Assembly (NCBI RefSeq): GCF_002222055.1
Contig: NZ_MUGS01000042.1
Coordinates: forward strand, 1-37,596
Direction of reading: 5' to 3'
Source of the DNA: Flavobacterium araucananum
GTDB lineage: Bacteria > Bacteroidota > Bacteroidia > Flavobacteriales > Flavobacteriaceae
Length of the DNA: 37,596 bases
Shown here: piece after piece, positions 1 through 8,987 of the stretch
Layout of the letters: each line of letters opens with the position of its first letter
How positions within the stretch are numbered: position 1 is the stretch's first letter
Notes under the pieces: generated by a model
Seen by the model: only the letters and a program-made list of their open reading frames with translations
Databases searched by the model: none
What the model was told of the DNA's origin: nothing
Made by a program: the position numbers and the translations under genes

Positions 1-3
1 TTT

Positions 4-223
4 TAACTCATTGGGAGTACTTAATTTTAACACATAGAAACATAGACTCTAGCCTCTCAAAAAGGCGTTTCACTTAGCTAAAATGCACAGAGTTTGACTA
101 TGTCAAAGAAATGTGTTTCTTTTTGTATTCTTTATTAGGTATAAAATCTATGTTTCTATGTGTTAAATATATATTTTTTGCCCCAAGCGAAGCGAACAGA
201 CGAGTATTACACCCAACGGGTTA
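4..223 (+). repeat. Dispersed palindromic element, full-length copy 1
   Basis: A ~220-bp element. Its 140-bp core (27-166) starts with TTAACACATAGAAACATAG and ends with the exact reverse complement (148-166). Inside are AAAGGCGTTTCACTTA and a second small inverted repeat, AAAGAAATGTGTTTCTTT. Outer ends form another inverted pair: TAACTCATTGGGAGTAC at 4-20 against ATTACACCCAACGGGTTA at 206-223. Six other copies of the core, or of half of it, lie in this window. There is no coding potential, so it is probably a non-autonomous palindromic element (MITE- or REP-like). That class is inferred; the repeat structure is seen directly. Confidence 0.85.
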
Positions 224-273
224 TCTCTATTTATAAAAGAGAAAGTAATGTAAATTCTAATCTATTTTGTTTT

Positions 274-281
274 TATATTTG
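274..281 (+). promoter_or_regulatory. -7 promoter element of the mscS-like gene
   Basis: TATATTTG matches the Bacteroidota -7 consensus TAnnTTTG exactly and lies 34 nt before the ATG. No clear TTG is seen at the usual -33 distance. The short leader that follows contains GTTAGT/ACTAAC arms (281-286, 294-299) and the perfect palindrome TCGCTAGCGA (303-312) directly before the start codon. Confidence 0.5.
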
Positions 282-315
282 TTAGTAAGGATAACTAACT
301 TATCGCTAGCGAAAT

Positions 316-1968
316 ATGAGAAAGAAATTAATTTATTTTTTAGCGATTTTCATTGCTTTGTTTTCTTCATTTGCTTTTGCTCCAAAAGACAGTTTGCAAA
401 CCTCAAAAACAATTGTTTCGCAGCTAAAGCAAAAAGGATATCCTGTAAGCCCTTTTAAGGACACGCTTTTTTATGTGTACAATAAAGTAGGTTCTTTCTC
501 TGCCGAAAATCGGGCAAATGCCATTACCGAAAAAATCAGAAAACTCTATGAAGATTCTTTTTTTCAGGAAGATTCTATTTCAGTAGTCCCTTCAGATATC
601 TCTCAGGATATCCTGTACAAGAACGATTTTGTCATTATGTCGATTTTGGATGTTGATGCAAAAGCCGAAAATCAGACTGTAAGTTATATTGCCAAACGCA
701 ATTTAAATCTGATCAAAAAGGCAGTCGTTTATCAAAATGAAAATAATTCATTGCTTCCCAAACGATTAGGGTATACGGCATTGTTGATTTTAATTATTGG
801 TATTATCTTATATTTTGCAGGCAAAGTTTTTAATCGGGTAAAATTGCACATTCTTAAAAATAGTGATCGCTATTTTAAAGGCTTTACCTATAACAATATA
901 AAAATTCTTTCGCCCCAAAAGCAGCAATCCTTATTAATGCGATTGTACAGTTTTGTAAAAGGCATTACGCTGGTTTTAATCGTTTATCTTTCGTTGCCAT
1001 TATTGTTTAGTATTTTTCCCGCTACAGAGGCTTATACGACCACTTTATTGCGTTGGATCCTTACTCCGGCAAAATTGGCAGTTATGGGCTTTGTTGATTT
1101 TTTGCCAAGCTTCGTTACCATTGTCGTTATCGTTTTTATCTTTAAGTATGGTATAAAAATAATCAGATTCTTTTTTGATGAGATTAAAAAGGAAAACATA
1201 AAAATTGATGGTTTTTACAGCGATTGGGCAATGCCTACCTTCAACATCATCCGATTTTTATTGTTGGCTTTTATGGTAGTTATTATTTTTCCGTACCTGC
1301 CCGGATCAGATTCTCCTATTTTCAAAGGTGTTTCAGTATTTGTAGGGATACTGTTTTCGTTGGGTTCCTCTAATGCTATTGCAAATATGGTTGCAGGATT
1401 GGTCATCACGTATATGCGCCCTTTTAAAATTGGAGATTTTATAAAAATAGGCGATGTTAGCGGAGAAGTGATCGAAAAAACGGCTTTGGTAACCAGAATC
1501 AGGACACCAAAATTTGAAGATATTACAATCCCAAATGCAACTGTTTTGTCAAGTACTTCTACCAATTATTCGTCGAATACAAAACACGTTAACAATGGTT
1601 TATTGATTCATACAACAGTTTCGATAGGGTATGATGTGCCTTGGGTAGCGATACATAAAGCTTTGATAGCTGCAGCGCTAAAAACCGAAATGACAGAGAA
1701 AACCCCTTCGCCGTTTGTTTTGCAAACCAGCTTGGATGATTTTTATGTTTCGTATCAAATCAATGTTTATACGAAAGAACCTACTAAGCAGCCTTTGATT
1801 TATTCCTCGCTGCATCAAAACATTCAGGACTCTTTTAATGAGGCCGGAATCGAAATCATGTCGCCGCATTATAGCGCACTAAGAGACGGAAACACTACAA
1901 CAATTCCTGAAAGCTATCTTAATAAAGAGTACGAAACCCCTGCTTTTAATATTAAAAACAAAAAGTAA
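316..1968 (+). CDS. MscS family mechanosensitive ion channel
   Basis: 550 residues. This is an inner-membrane channel of the small-conductance mechanosensitive family, which releases solutes on hypo-osmotic shock. The N-terminus (1-22, ending AFA) looks like a signal peptide, followed by ~125 extracytoplasmic residues. Hydrophobic segments lie near 151-170, 215-235, 265-282, 310-327 and 337-370. The last is the pore helix: GILFSLGSSNAIANMVAGL is the Gly/Ala-rich TM3 pattern of MscS. It is followed by the beta-domain signature RPFKIGDFIKIGDVSGEV and by IPNATVLSS. The family is clear from this core; the extra N-terminal membrane segments make it a larger member than E. coli MscS (~286 aa). An ORF starting at 267 in another frame is a shadow. 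It stands alone on the plus strand with its own promoter. Confidence 0.93.
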   Translation: MRKKLIYFLAIFIALFSSFAFAPKDSLQTSKTIVSQLKQKGYPVSPFKDTLFYVYNKVGSFSAENRANAITEKIRKLYEDSFFQEDSISVVPSDISQDILYKNDFVIMSILDVDAKAENQTVSYIAKRNLNLIKKAVVYQNENNSLLPKRLGYTALLILIIGIILYFAGKVFNRVKLHILKNSDRYFKGFTYNNIKILSPQKQQSLLMRLYSFVKGITLVLIVYLSLPLLFSIFPATEAYTTTLLRWILTPAKLAVMGFVDFLPSFVTIVVIVFIFKYGIKIIRFFFDEIKKENIKIDGFYSDWAMPTFNIIRFLLLAFMVVIIFPYLPGSDSPIFKGVSVFVGILFSLGSSNAIANMVAGLVITYMRPFKIGDFIKIGDVSGEVIEKTALVTRIRTPKFEDITIPNATVLSSTSTNYSSNTKHVNNGLLIHTTVSIGYDVPWVAIHKALIAAALKTEMTEKTPSPFVLQTSLDDFYVSYQINVYTKEPTKQPLIYSSLHQNIQDSFNEAGIEIMSPHYSALRDGNTTTIPESYLNKEYETPAFNIKNKK

Positions 1969-2137
1969 ACTACTAATAATGTGTGAATAATCTTAAAACT
2001 TTAACAGCGATTTGTTTTGAAGTTAATATTATAAAAATTAACTTTAGCTAAGAATTTAGCAACACTTGGCGCCAAAGGATAAAAAAGATCTCATTTAATA
2101 CAATAAAAGTATTTGATATTGTGTTTATTAGATTAAA

Positions 2138-2145
2138 TTACTTTG
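2138..2145 (+). promoter_or_regulatory. Possible -7 promoter element of the 99-aa membrane protein
   Basis: TTACTTTG matches TAnnTTTG at 7 of 8 positions, with a TTTG at 2112-2115 upstream (22-nt spacer). It lies 64 nt before the start codon at 2210. Apart from this, the 1969-2209 gap shows nothing notable. Confidence 0.3.
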
Positions 2146-2209
2146 CAAAGAGAAGTAAAAGTAGAAAGTAATTCTTGTCGTATTTGGATTAATTTTTAGA
2201 AGATGATTT

Positions 2210-2509
2210 ATGAAAAAGAATGAATTGAGTCAGGAGCAAAGTTTACAAGTATTTTCCAGTATGATCTCAAACAAGGTTCATAATGGATTTGTACTGGAAG
2301 AGAGAAACGATGAATTTCTTTTTGCGGTTCTTTCAAAAGGCGGAAAAGTAGTCAATCATGGTTTAAATTTCATTATTTTTTGTCTAACCTTAGGTTTGTG
2401 GTCATTTGCATGGCTTTATCTCACAATCCAGGCTTCAAAGCCCAAAAAGGTATTAGTTGCCATTGATGAAGATGGTTTTCCTTTTGAAGAAAGATGTCTG
2501 GTCGCTTAA
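2210..2509 (+). CDS. Small single-pass membrane protein, unknown function
   Basis: 99 residues and no family I can name. A polar N-terminal ~50 residues (MKKNELSQEQSLQVFSSM...) precede one hydrophobic helix at about 52-74 (LNFIIFCLTLGLWSFAWLYL). A short charged tail ends in DEDGFPFEERCLVA. The helix sits after SKGGKVVNHG, suggesting an inner-membrane anchor with both ends exposed. The preceding leader is long and a perfect terminator hairpin begins 22 nt after the stop, so it is transcribed alone. The confidence concerns it being a real gene; the function is unknown. Confidence 0.7.
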   Translation: MKKNELSQEQSLQVFSSMISNKVHNGFVLEERNDEFLFAVLSKGGKVVNHGLNFIIFCLTLGLWSFAWLYLTIQASKPKKVLVAIDEDGFPFEERCLVA

Positions 2510-2530
2510 AAAATTAAATTTGAAAATAGA

Positions 2531-2570
2531 AAAGCCATAAATTAAATCAACATTAATTTATGGCTTTTTT
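2531..2570 (+). terminator. Rho-independent terminator
   Basis: A perfect 15-bp stem, AAAGCCATAAATTAA (2531-2545) with its complement at 2553-2567, closes a 7-nt loop and is followed by a T run. The A run on the other side would let it also serve transcription arriving from uvrA on the minus strand, which ends at 2653. Confidence 0.9.
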
Positions 2571-2652
2571 AAATTATAAATCTAAAGAAATCAATGTACA
2601 AAGGATTAAAACCTTTGCACCTTTGCAACTCAGAACCTCAGTACCCTTTTTT

Positions 2653-5448
2653 CTAAATTTTATCCTTTAAATAAATTCCTGTAACGGATTCTTTTACTTT
2701 TACGATATCTTCAGGAGTTCCTGCTGCGAGTAAGTAACCTCCGTTTTCTCCTCCTTCAGGACCTAAATCAATAATCCAGTCAGCACATTTTATAAGATCA
2801 AGATTGTGCTCAATTACAATTATCGAATGCCCTTTGTCTATTAAAGCATCAAAGGAGGCTAATAATTTTTTGATATCGTGAAAGTGTAAACCCGTTGTAG
2901 GTTCATCAAATACAAACAAAGCCTTGTCTTTTGTCGCTCCTTTTACTAAAAACGAAGCTAGTTTAATACGTTGCGCTTCACCTCCGGAAAGAGTCGATGA
3001 AGATTGCCCTAATTGTACATATCCTAAACCAACATCCTGAAGCGGTTGTAGTTTTTGTGTAATTTTGCCTTGATTGTTTTTATCAAAAAAAGCAATCGCA
3101 TCGTCGATCGTCATGGTAAGAATATCGTTGATGTTTTGATTGTCGAAAGTAATTTCCAAAACTTCTTTTTTGAAACGTTTCCCCCCGCAGGTTTCACAAG
3201 GTAAAGATACATCGGCCATAAAGACCATCTCGACGTTTATGGAGCCTTCCCCTTTGCAAGTTTCGCATCTGCCTCCATCAACGTTAAAAGAAAAATGTTT
3301 GGCCTGATAACCTCTTATTTTAGATAATTTCTCTTTGGCATACAATTCACGAATATCATCATAAGCCTTGATATAAGTTACCGGATTTGATCTCGAACTT
3401 CTTCCTATAGGGTTTTGATCGACATATTCAATATGTTTTATTTGCGAGAAAGAGCCTTTTATATCGCTAAACTGACCTGCTTTTTCGGCTGCATTTTCCA
3501 GCTTTTTCTGCATTGCCGGAAATAAAATCTTTTTAATCAAAGTACTTTTTCCACTTCCCGAAACCCCTGTAATTACAGTTAAAACATCCAGAGGAAAAGT
3601 AACATCTATATTTTTTAAGTTATTTTCTCTTGCGCCAATAATGTCAATATGATTCTTGAATTTTCGTCTCTTTTTAGGAACCGTAATTTCCAAATCGCCA
3701 TTCAGGTATTTTGCCGTTAGCGAATCTGATTTCAGAATTTCGTCATACGTGCCTTGTGCTACTAAATTTCCTCCAAAAGTTCCTGCTTCAGGACCAATAT
3801 CGATAATCATATCCGCAGCTTTCATAATATCCTCATCATGCTCCACCACAATAACCGTATTGCCCAGATCACGAAGCGAGAGCAAAACTTTTATCAGGCG
3901 TTCAGAATCTTTAGGATGCAAACCAATGCTGGGTTCGTCGAGAATGTACATAGAACCCACAAGACTGCTCCCTAAAGAAGTTGCCAGATTGATACGTTGT
4001 GATTCTCCTCCTGAAAGTGTTGCCGAATTTCTGTTTAATGTCAGATAATCCAAGCCAACCTCCGTCAAAAAGGATAAACGATTATTGATTTCAACCATCA
4101 AACGTTTTGCAATTTGCTTTTCGTAAACATCTAAGTCGATGTTTTTAAAAAAAGTGACCAAATGTTTAATCGGCAAATCGACCAGATCAGAGACTGTTTT
4201 ACCATTTATTTTTACATAAGACGCCTCTTCGCGTAAACGCTTTCCGCGACAAGCGTGACATTTTGTTTTACCGCGATACCGCGATAACATGACACGATTT
4301 TGAATCTTATAATTTTTTTCTTCTAGTTCTTTAAAGAAACCATTTAAACCCTGAAAATACTGATTTCCTTTCCATACTAAATCTTTTTGATCCTCAGAGA
4401 GTTCGAAAAAAGGTTTATGAATCGGGAAATCAAATTTGTAAGCATGTTTAACCAGTTCGTCCTTGTACCAACTCATACTATCGCCCCTCCAGGGATAAAT
4501 AGCGTTTTCAAAAACAGATAAGGAAGTATTAGGAACCACCAAATCTGCATCAATACCAATAATGTTTCCGTAACCTTCGCAAACCGGACAAGCTCCGTAT
4601 GGATTATTGAAACTGAATAAATGAACATTGGGTTCCAGAAAAGTAATGCCATCTAACTCAAAATTATTCGAATACGTAAATTTTCTATCAGAGTTTAGTT
4701 CCTGTAGATAACAAATTCCCTTCCCTTCAAAAAAAGCAGTCTGAACCGCATCTGCAAGACGGTTGTAAAATTCTTCCTCGTCTTTGACAACAATTCTGTC
4801 AATAATCAATAAAATATCTTTATTGTCCAGTTTATGTACCTCGGCAGGATTAAAGTCATCCAGACGAACCATTTCGTTGTTGACCAAAATACGAGCAAAA
4901 CCTTGCTGAAGAAGTACTTTTAGTTTATCTTCTAATGGTCTTCCTTCTTCAAGATGAATAGGGGCAAGAAGCAACCATTTACTGTCTAATTCCAGATTTT
5001 TTACATCAGCAACAACATCTGTAACCGTATTTTTTTTGACCTCAAGTCCTGAAATTGGCGAATAAGTACGCCCAATTCTGGCGAACAAAAGTTTTACGTA
5101 ATCGTAGATTTCGGTCGAAGTTCCTACCGTCGAACGGGCATTGGTTGTATTTACTTTTTGCTCAATAGCAATTGCAGGCGCAATACCTTTTATATATTCT
5201 ACTTTTGGTTTGTCTAAACGTCCTAAAAACTGACGCGCATACGAGGACAAACTCTCTACATAACGACGTTGTCCTTCTGCATACAAAGTGTCGAATGCCA
5301 AACTTGATTTGCCTGATCCTGAAAGACCTGTAATGACAACAAGTTTGTTTCTTGGAATTGCGACATCTACATTTTTTAAATTATGTACCTGCGCTCCTTT
5401 AATTATAATATTATGTTTTGGGTCTAGTGTAGAAAGATCAATTTGCAT
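2653..5448 (-). CDS. uvrA: UvrA, excinuclease ABC subunit A
   Basis: 931 residues from the ATG at 5448; a TTG four codons upstream is open but sits at the predicted transcription start, so ATG is preferred. UvrA is the damage-sensing ATPase of nucleotide excision repair and acts with UvrB. Two ABC cassettes are visible: Walker A GLSGSGKSS (~41-49) and GVSGSGKST (~626), and signatures LSGGESQRI (~476) and LSGGEAQRI (~819) with ILDEPSIGLHP and VFDEPTTGLHF. Zinc-binding CxxC pairs occur at CPVC (~283)/CHAC (~395) and CETC (~726)/CETC (~749). The UvrB-binding segment (~120-250) is present, so this is class I. The first zinc module of E. coli UvrA is absent: RCPDHD corresponds to YSPISG, and CPICG is missing. 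Confidence 0.96.
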   Translation of the reverse strand: MQIDLSTLDPKHNIIIKGAQVHNLKNVDVAIPRNKLVVITGLSGSGKSSLAFDTLYAEGQRRYVESLSSYARQFLGRLDKPKVEYIKGIAPAIAIEQKVNTTNARSTVGTSTEIYDYVKLLFARIGRTYSPISGLEVKKNTVTDVVADVKNLELDSKWLLLAPIHLEEGRPLEDKLKVLLQQGFARILVNNEMVRLDDFNPAEVHKLDNKDILLIIDRIVVKDEEEFYNRLADAVQTAFFEGKGICYLQELNSDRKFTYSNNFELDGITFLEPNVHLFSFNNPYGACPVCEGYGNIIGIDADLVVPNTSLSVFENAIYPWRGDSMSWYKDELVKHAYKFDFPIHKPFFELSEDQKDLVWKGNQYFQGLNGFFKELEEKNYKIQNRVMLSRYRGKTKCHACRGKRLREEASYVKINGKTVSDLVDLPIKHLVTFFKNIDLDVYEKQIAKRLMVEINNRLSFLTEVGLDYLTLNRNSATLSGGESQRINLATSLGSSLVGSMYILDEPSIGLHPKDSERLIKVLLSLRDLGNTVIVVEHDEDIMKAADMIIDIGPEAGTFGGNLVAQGTYDEILKSDSLTAKYLNGDLEITVPKKRRKFKNHIDIIGARENNLKNIDVTFPLDVLTVITGVSGSGKSTLIKKILFPAMQKKLENAAEKAGQFSDIKGSFSQIKHIEYVDQNPIGRSSRSNPVTYIKAYDDIRELYAKEKLSKIRGYQAKHFSFNVDGGRCETCKGEGSINVEMVFMADVSLPCETCGGKRFKKEVLEITFDNQNINDILTMTIDDAIAFFDKNNQGKITQKLQPLQDVGLGYVQLGQSSSTLSGGEAQRIKLASFLVKGATKDKALFVFDEPTTGLHFHDIKKLLASFDALIDKGHSIIVIEHNLDLIKCADWIIDLGPEGGENGGYLLAAGTPEDIVKVKESVTGIYLKDKI

Positions 5449-5466
5449 AAAAAAAGTCAATTTCTA

Positions 5467-5474
5467 CAAAAGTA
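5467..5474 (-). promoter_or_regulatory. -7 promoter element of uvrA
   Basis: On the minus strand the sequence is TACTTTTG, an exact TAnnTTTG, placed 18 nt before the ATG at 5448. No convincing -33 TTG is seen. A start of transcription about 7 nt downstream would leave the alternative TTG codon at 5460 at or outside the mRNA end. Confidence 0.5.
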
Positions 5475-5528
5475 ATCAATTTTGATTTGAGTTTTGTTAA
5501 TGCCATTGTTCCAAATCTTAACAGAATT

Positions 5529-5840
5529 TTTTTTGGCCACGAATTGCACAAATTTTCGCTAATTCTTTTTTTGCCACGAATTACATGAATTATTACTTGT
5601 GAGAAAAAAGTTGCCACGAATTACACGAATTTTCGCTAATTTTTTTTTTGCCACAGATTAAAAGGATTTTATGAATTATTACTTGTGAGAAAAAAGTTGC
5701 CACGAATTACACGAATTTTCGCTAATTCTTTTTTTTGCCACAGATTAAAAAAGTTTTTTTTAGTCAACTTAATTAGTGAAAATTCGTGCAATTAGTGGCA
5801 AAAAACAATTACAATATTAATCCCTTTAATCTGTGGCATA
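5529..5840. repeat. Cluster of GCCACGAATTACACGAATTT / GCCACAGATTAAAA repeats
   Basis: The 484-bp gap between uvrA and the PUL regulator is filled by short repeats. Four copies of a GCCACGAATT(A/G)CA unit with TTTTCGCTAATT are interleaved with two GCCACAGATTAAAA units. They are then answered in reverse orientation by AATTAGTGAAAATTCGTGCA and TTTAATCTGTGGCA (5774-5838). A ~56-bp stretch starting at 5585 is repeated at 5671, a period of 86 bp. The whole could fold into one long cruciform or RNA hairpin. No ORF is present. It may act as a transcription barrier between divergent genes, but that is inference. Confidence 0.8.
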
Positions 5841-5944
5841 TTTTATTTTAGATGCTAAAAAATAATTATACCAAACGTGTCATTACACTATAAAATAAGC
5901 TATTTTAGAACAGTTTTTATAATAAATTAATACCACGGCTAAAA

Positions 5945-8746
5945 TTGAAGACTACACTTTCTATTCTGTTTTTTTTGATGAGTTTTGTCCTGTTTTCACA
6001 GGAGTTTCCGCCTATTATCAAATATTCATCGGCTGTTTATGGCGCAGGAAATCAAAGTTGGATGATTTCTCAGGACGATCAAAACTATTTGTATTTTGCG
6101 AATAATGATGGACTTTTAGAATATAATGGTACAAACTGGCAATTATATCCCACACCAAACGAGACAATTGTGCGATCTGTAAAAGTTATTGCAAACAAAA
6201 TTTATACAGGTTGTTATATGAATTTTGGGTATTGGACCAGACAAAGCAATGGCAAATTAAAATATACCTCGCTAAGCGATACCATAAAAAACAAAATTCT
6301 GGACGACGAGCAGTTCTGGAACATTCTAAAATACGATCAGTGGATCTTGTTTCAATCCCTGAGCCGAATTTATATTTATGATACTAAAACGGGAAAATTT
6401 AAAATCATCGCTCCTAAAAATGGAGTTATTAAATCGTTTGCAACAAAAAATGCAATTTATTTTCAAACCTCAAACGAAGGTCTTTTTGAGATTGAAAGCG
6501 GAAAAGCCAAATTAGTATCGGATCATCCTGTTCTTAAAAAATTTACAATCGTAAATATGTTTACTACAGATGATGGTTTATTGATTCAGACCCAATTAGA
6601 CGGTATTTATAAATTGACGGGCAACAACCTGACACGCTTTGCAACAGCTGTCGATGCAGACCTAAAATCGAGTTTTGTTTACAGCAGTCAGTTGCTTCAG
6701 GACGGAAGTTTTGCTTTAGGAACAGTTTCGAACGGAATTTTTATTTTATCAGATACCGGGAAACTAAAATATCATATCTCGCAAAGCAAAGGGCTGAGCA
6801 ATAATACAGCTTTGTCACTTTTTGAAGATAAGGACCAGAATTTATGGACAGGACTCGACAATGGTATCAATTGCATCAATTTACAGTCGCCCGTACATAG
6901 TTTTACAGATGATACAGGAGTTCTGGGAACCGTTTATGCCTCGGCTACTTTTAAGGGTTTGTTGTATGTAGGAACCAATCAGGGATTGTTTTGCAAGAAC
7001 ATTCAGAGCAATTCTGAGTTTAAATTTATAAACGGAACAAAAGGGCAGGTTTGGTCTCTTTTTGTATACGATAATACACTTTTTTGCGGCCATGATTCCG
7101 GTACTTTTATTATTGCAAATGATGTTGCAAAAAGTCTGTTTTCAGGTTCAGGAACCTGGAAATTTGAGCCTGTACCCAATACTAAAAACCAATTGCTCCA
7201 GGGAAATTATTACGGAATTTCGGTTCTGGAAAAAATAAACAACCAATGGACTTTTAAAAACAAAATTCAGGGTTTCGATTATTCGTCCCGTTATTTTGAA
7301 ATCACGAATGATTTTGATCTTTATGTAAGTCATGAATACAAAGGTATTTTTAGATTAAAACTCGATAAAACGCTCTTAAAAGCACATGGGTTTTATGCCT
7401 ATAAATCTCCACGAAAAGGCAAAAATGCAAGTTTAGTAACCTTCAATAATCAAATTTATTATGCTTACAAAGGCGGTATTTTTAAGTTGAATAAAAACAC
7501 AAAACTCTTCGAAAAAGATAATTTGCTAAGTTCTATTTTCGAAAAAGATGAATATACTTCCGGGAAACTAATTGTAGACCATTCAAACAAAATATGGCTG
7601 TTTTCTAAAAACTACATTCATTATTTTTCTGCCAGCAAATTAAGCAATCAGTTAAAACAAAATGTAATCCCGATTCCGTCCTCCTTAACCAACTCGATGT
7701 TGGGATTCGAGAACATTACACAAATTTCTAAATCGACTTATTTAATAGGTACCACAGACGGATATTATACGTTGAATATCGATGATCTGAGTTTTAAAAA
7801 TTACACTGTTTTTATAACAGATATAACCGTAAACAAACAAAACGAAACCTTAAAAAATGTTGCCGTACAAAGTGAAGGAAGCTTTCATTCGAACGAAAAC
7901 AATATTACGTTTAATTATACCGTTCCGGAATACAACAAATACATCAACTCAGAGTATCAATACTCGCTGGAAGGTTTCCAGAATGACTGGAGCGAATGGA
8001 GCACCAAAGCAACAGTGAATTTTAAGAATCTTTTGCCGGGAAAATATACCTTTAAAATAAGGGCAAAATATGCCAATACCATTTTGCAAAATACGGCAAC
8101 CTACACATTTGTTGTTTCAAAACCCTGGTATTTGACCAATCTGGCCTGGTTTATTTATTTGTTTCTGATTTTTGTAACCGCTTATTTTATCAATAAAGCC
8201 TATAGAAATTATTATCAAAAACAAGAAGAGAAATTAATCGAAGAGAATAATCTTTTGTTAGAGATCAAAGAATTAGAAAACGAGCAGCAATTAATGAAGC
8301 TTAGAAACGAGCAACTTTCGCAGGATGTAGACAATAAAAACAGAGAATTGGCTGTCTCGACCATGAGTTTAAACAGCAAAAATGAATTGCTGGCTTTTAT
8401 AAAAGAAGATCTAAAAAAGACCTCTCAAAACGATAGCAATAATATTAAATCCGTAATAAGCACCATTAATAAAAATATCACCGAAGAAGACTCCTGGAAC
8501 GTCTTTAAAGAAGCGTTTGACAATGCCGATAAGGATTTTCTAAAAAGAATAAAACAACTTCATCCTTTACTTACAGCAAACGATTTGCGTCTTTGTGCCT
8601 ACTTGCGACTGAACCTCTCCTCGAAAGAAATTGCCCCGTTGTTTAATATCTCCGTTCGAAGTGTAGAGATAAAAAGATATCGTTTGCGTAAAAAAATGGA
8701 TTTACAGCACGAAAACGGTTTAGTCGAATATATCCTGGCTGTATAG
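5945..8746 (+). CDS. PUL regulator: propeller, Y_Y_Y domain, TM helix, LuxR-type HTH
   Basis: 933 residues from a TTG start. The TTG is chosen because a clean signal peptide (KTTLSILFFLMSFVLFSQ) begins there and the next ATG would cut it. Residues ~20-640 form the two-bladed-propeller-like sensor of SusR/HTCS-type proteins (repeats such as NLWTGLDNGINCI). A Y_Y_Y domain lies at ~655-722 (YQYSLEGFQNDWSEW, GKYTFKIRAKY), a TM helix at ~732-752 and a coiled coil at ~758-810. A LuxR/GerE-type helix-turn-helix closes the protein (~876-925, LSSKEIAPLFNISVRSVEIKRYRLRKKM). There is no histidine kinase, phosphoacceptor or receiver domain, so it should carry a periplasmic glycan signal straight to DNA-binding. 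It lies directly upstream of susC on the same strand and presumably activates it. Confidence 0.88.
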   Translation: MKTTLSILFFLMSFVLFSQEFPPIIKYSSAVYGAGNQSWMISQDDQNYLYFANNDGLLEYNGTNWQLYPTPNETIVRSVKVIANKIYTGCYMNFGYWTRQSNGKLKYTSLSDTIKNKILDDEQFWNILKYDQWILFQSLSRIYIYDTKTGKFKIIAPKNGVIKSFATKNAIYFQTSNEGLFEIESGKAKLVSDHPVLKKFTIVNMFTTDDGLLIQTQLDGIYKLTGNNLTRFATAVDADLKSSFVYSSQLLQDGSFALGTVSNGIFILSDTGKLKYHISQSKGLSNNTALSLFEDKDQNLWTGLDNGINCINLQSPVHSFTDDTGVLGTVYASATFKGLLYVGTNQGLFCKNIQSNSEFKFINGTKGQVWSLFVYDNTLFCGHDSGTFIIANDVAKSLFSGSGTWKFEPVPNTKNQLLQGNYYGISVLEKINNQWTFKNKIQGFDYSSRYFEITNDFDLYVSHEYKGIFRLKLDKTLLKAHGFYAYKSPRKGKNASLVTFNNQIYYAYKGGIFKLNKNTKLFEKDNLLSSIFEKDEYTSGKLIVDHSNKIWLFSKNYIHYFSASKLSNQLKQNVIPIPSSLTNSMLGFENITQISKSTYLIGTTDGYYTLNIDDLSFKNYTVFITDITVNKQNETLKNVAVQSEGSFHSNENNITFNYTVPEYNKYINSEYQYSLEGFQNDWSEWSTKATVNFKNLLPGKYTFKIRAKYANTILQNTATYTFVVSKPWYLTNLAWFIYLFLIFVTAYFINKAYRNYYQKQEEKLIEENNLLLEIKELENEQQLMKLRNEQLSQDVDNKNRELAVSTMSLNSKNELLAFIKEDLKKTSQNDSNNIKSVISTINKNITEEDSWNVFKEAFDNADKDFLKRIKQLHPLLTANDLRLCAYLRLNLSSKEIAPLFNISVRSVEIKRYRLRKKMDLQHENGLVEYILAV

Positions 8747-8925
8747 TAGGTAAGATAAGGGCATAAAAAAACTATACATTACCTCAACATTAACGGTTAA
8801 TTGTGATTTTTACACATTTGTGTTAAAGAAATTAACATTCTTAATTTAAGACTAAACAGGGCTTCTTTTTAAGAAATAGTGAATTTAGATCCATTTTTTT
8901 TATGATGTATGTTTTTTGTTGTGGT

Positions 8926-8963
8926 TAAATTTATCGTTTTCCTAAGCGGATACGATAAATTTA
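8926..8963 (+). promoter_or_regulatory. 12-bp inverted repeat in the susC leader
   Basis: TAAATTTATCGT (8926-8937) and ACGATAAATTTA (8952-8963) are perfect complements around a 14-nt centre (TTTCCTAAGCGGAT), ending 24 nt before the susC ATG. It may be an operator for the upstream regulator or a 5'-UTR hairpin; no T run follows, so it is not a terminator. Another dyad, ACACA-TT-TGTGT, lies at 8812-8823. I find no exact TAnnTTTG in this 241-bp gap; TATGTTTT near 8908 is the nearest. Confidence 0.5.
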
Positions 8964-8987
8964 GCTTTCAATAAAAACTAACTAATT

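Noticed and set aside
5449..5460. TTG start of uvrA four codons upstream
   Set aside because: It lies at or before the transcription start expected from the -7 element at 5467-5474; ATG at 5448 gives the usual N-terminus.
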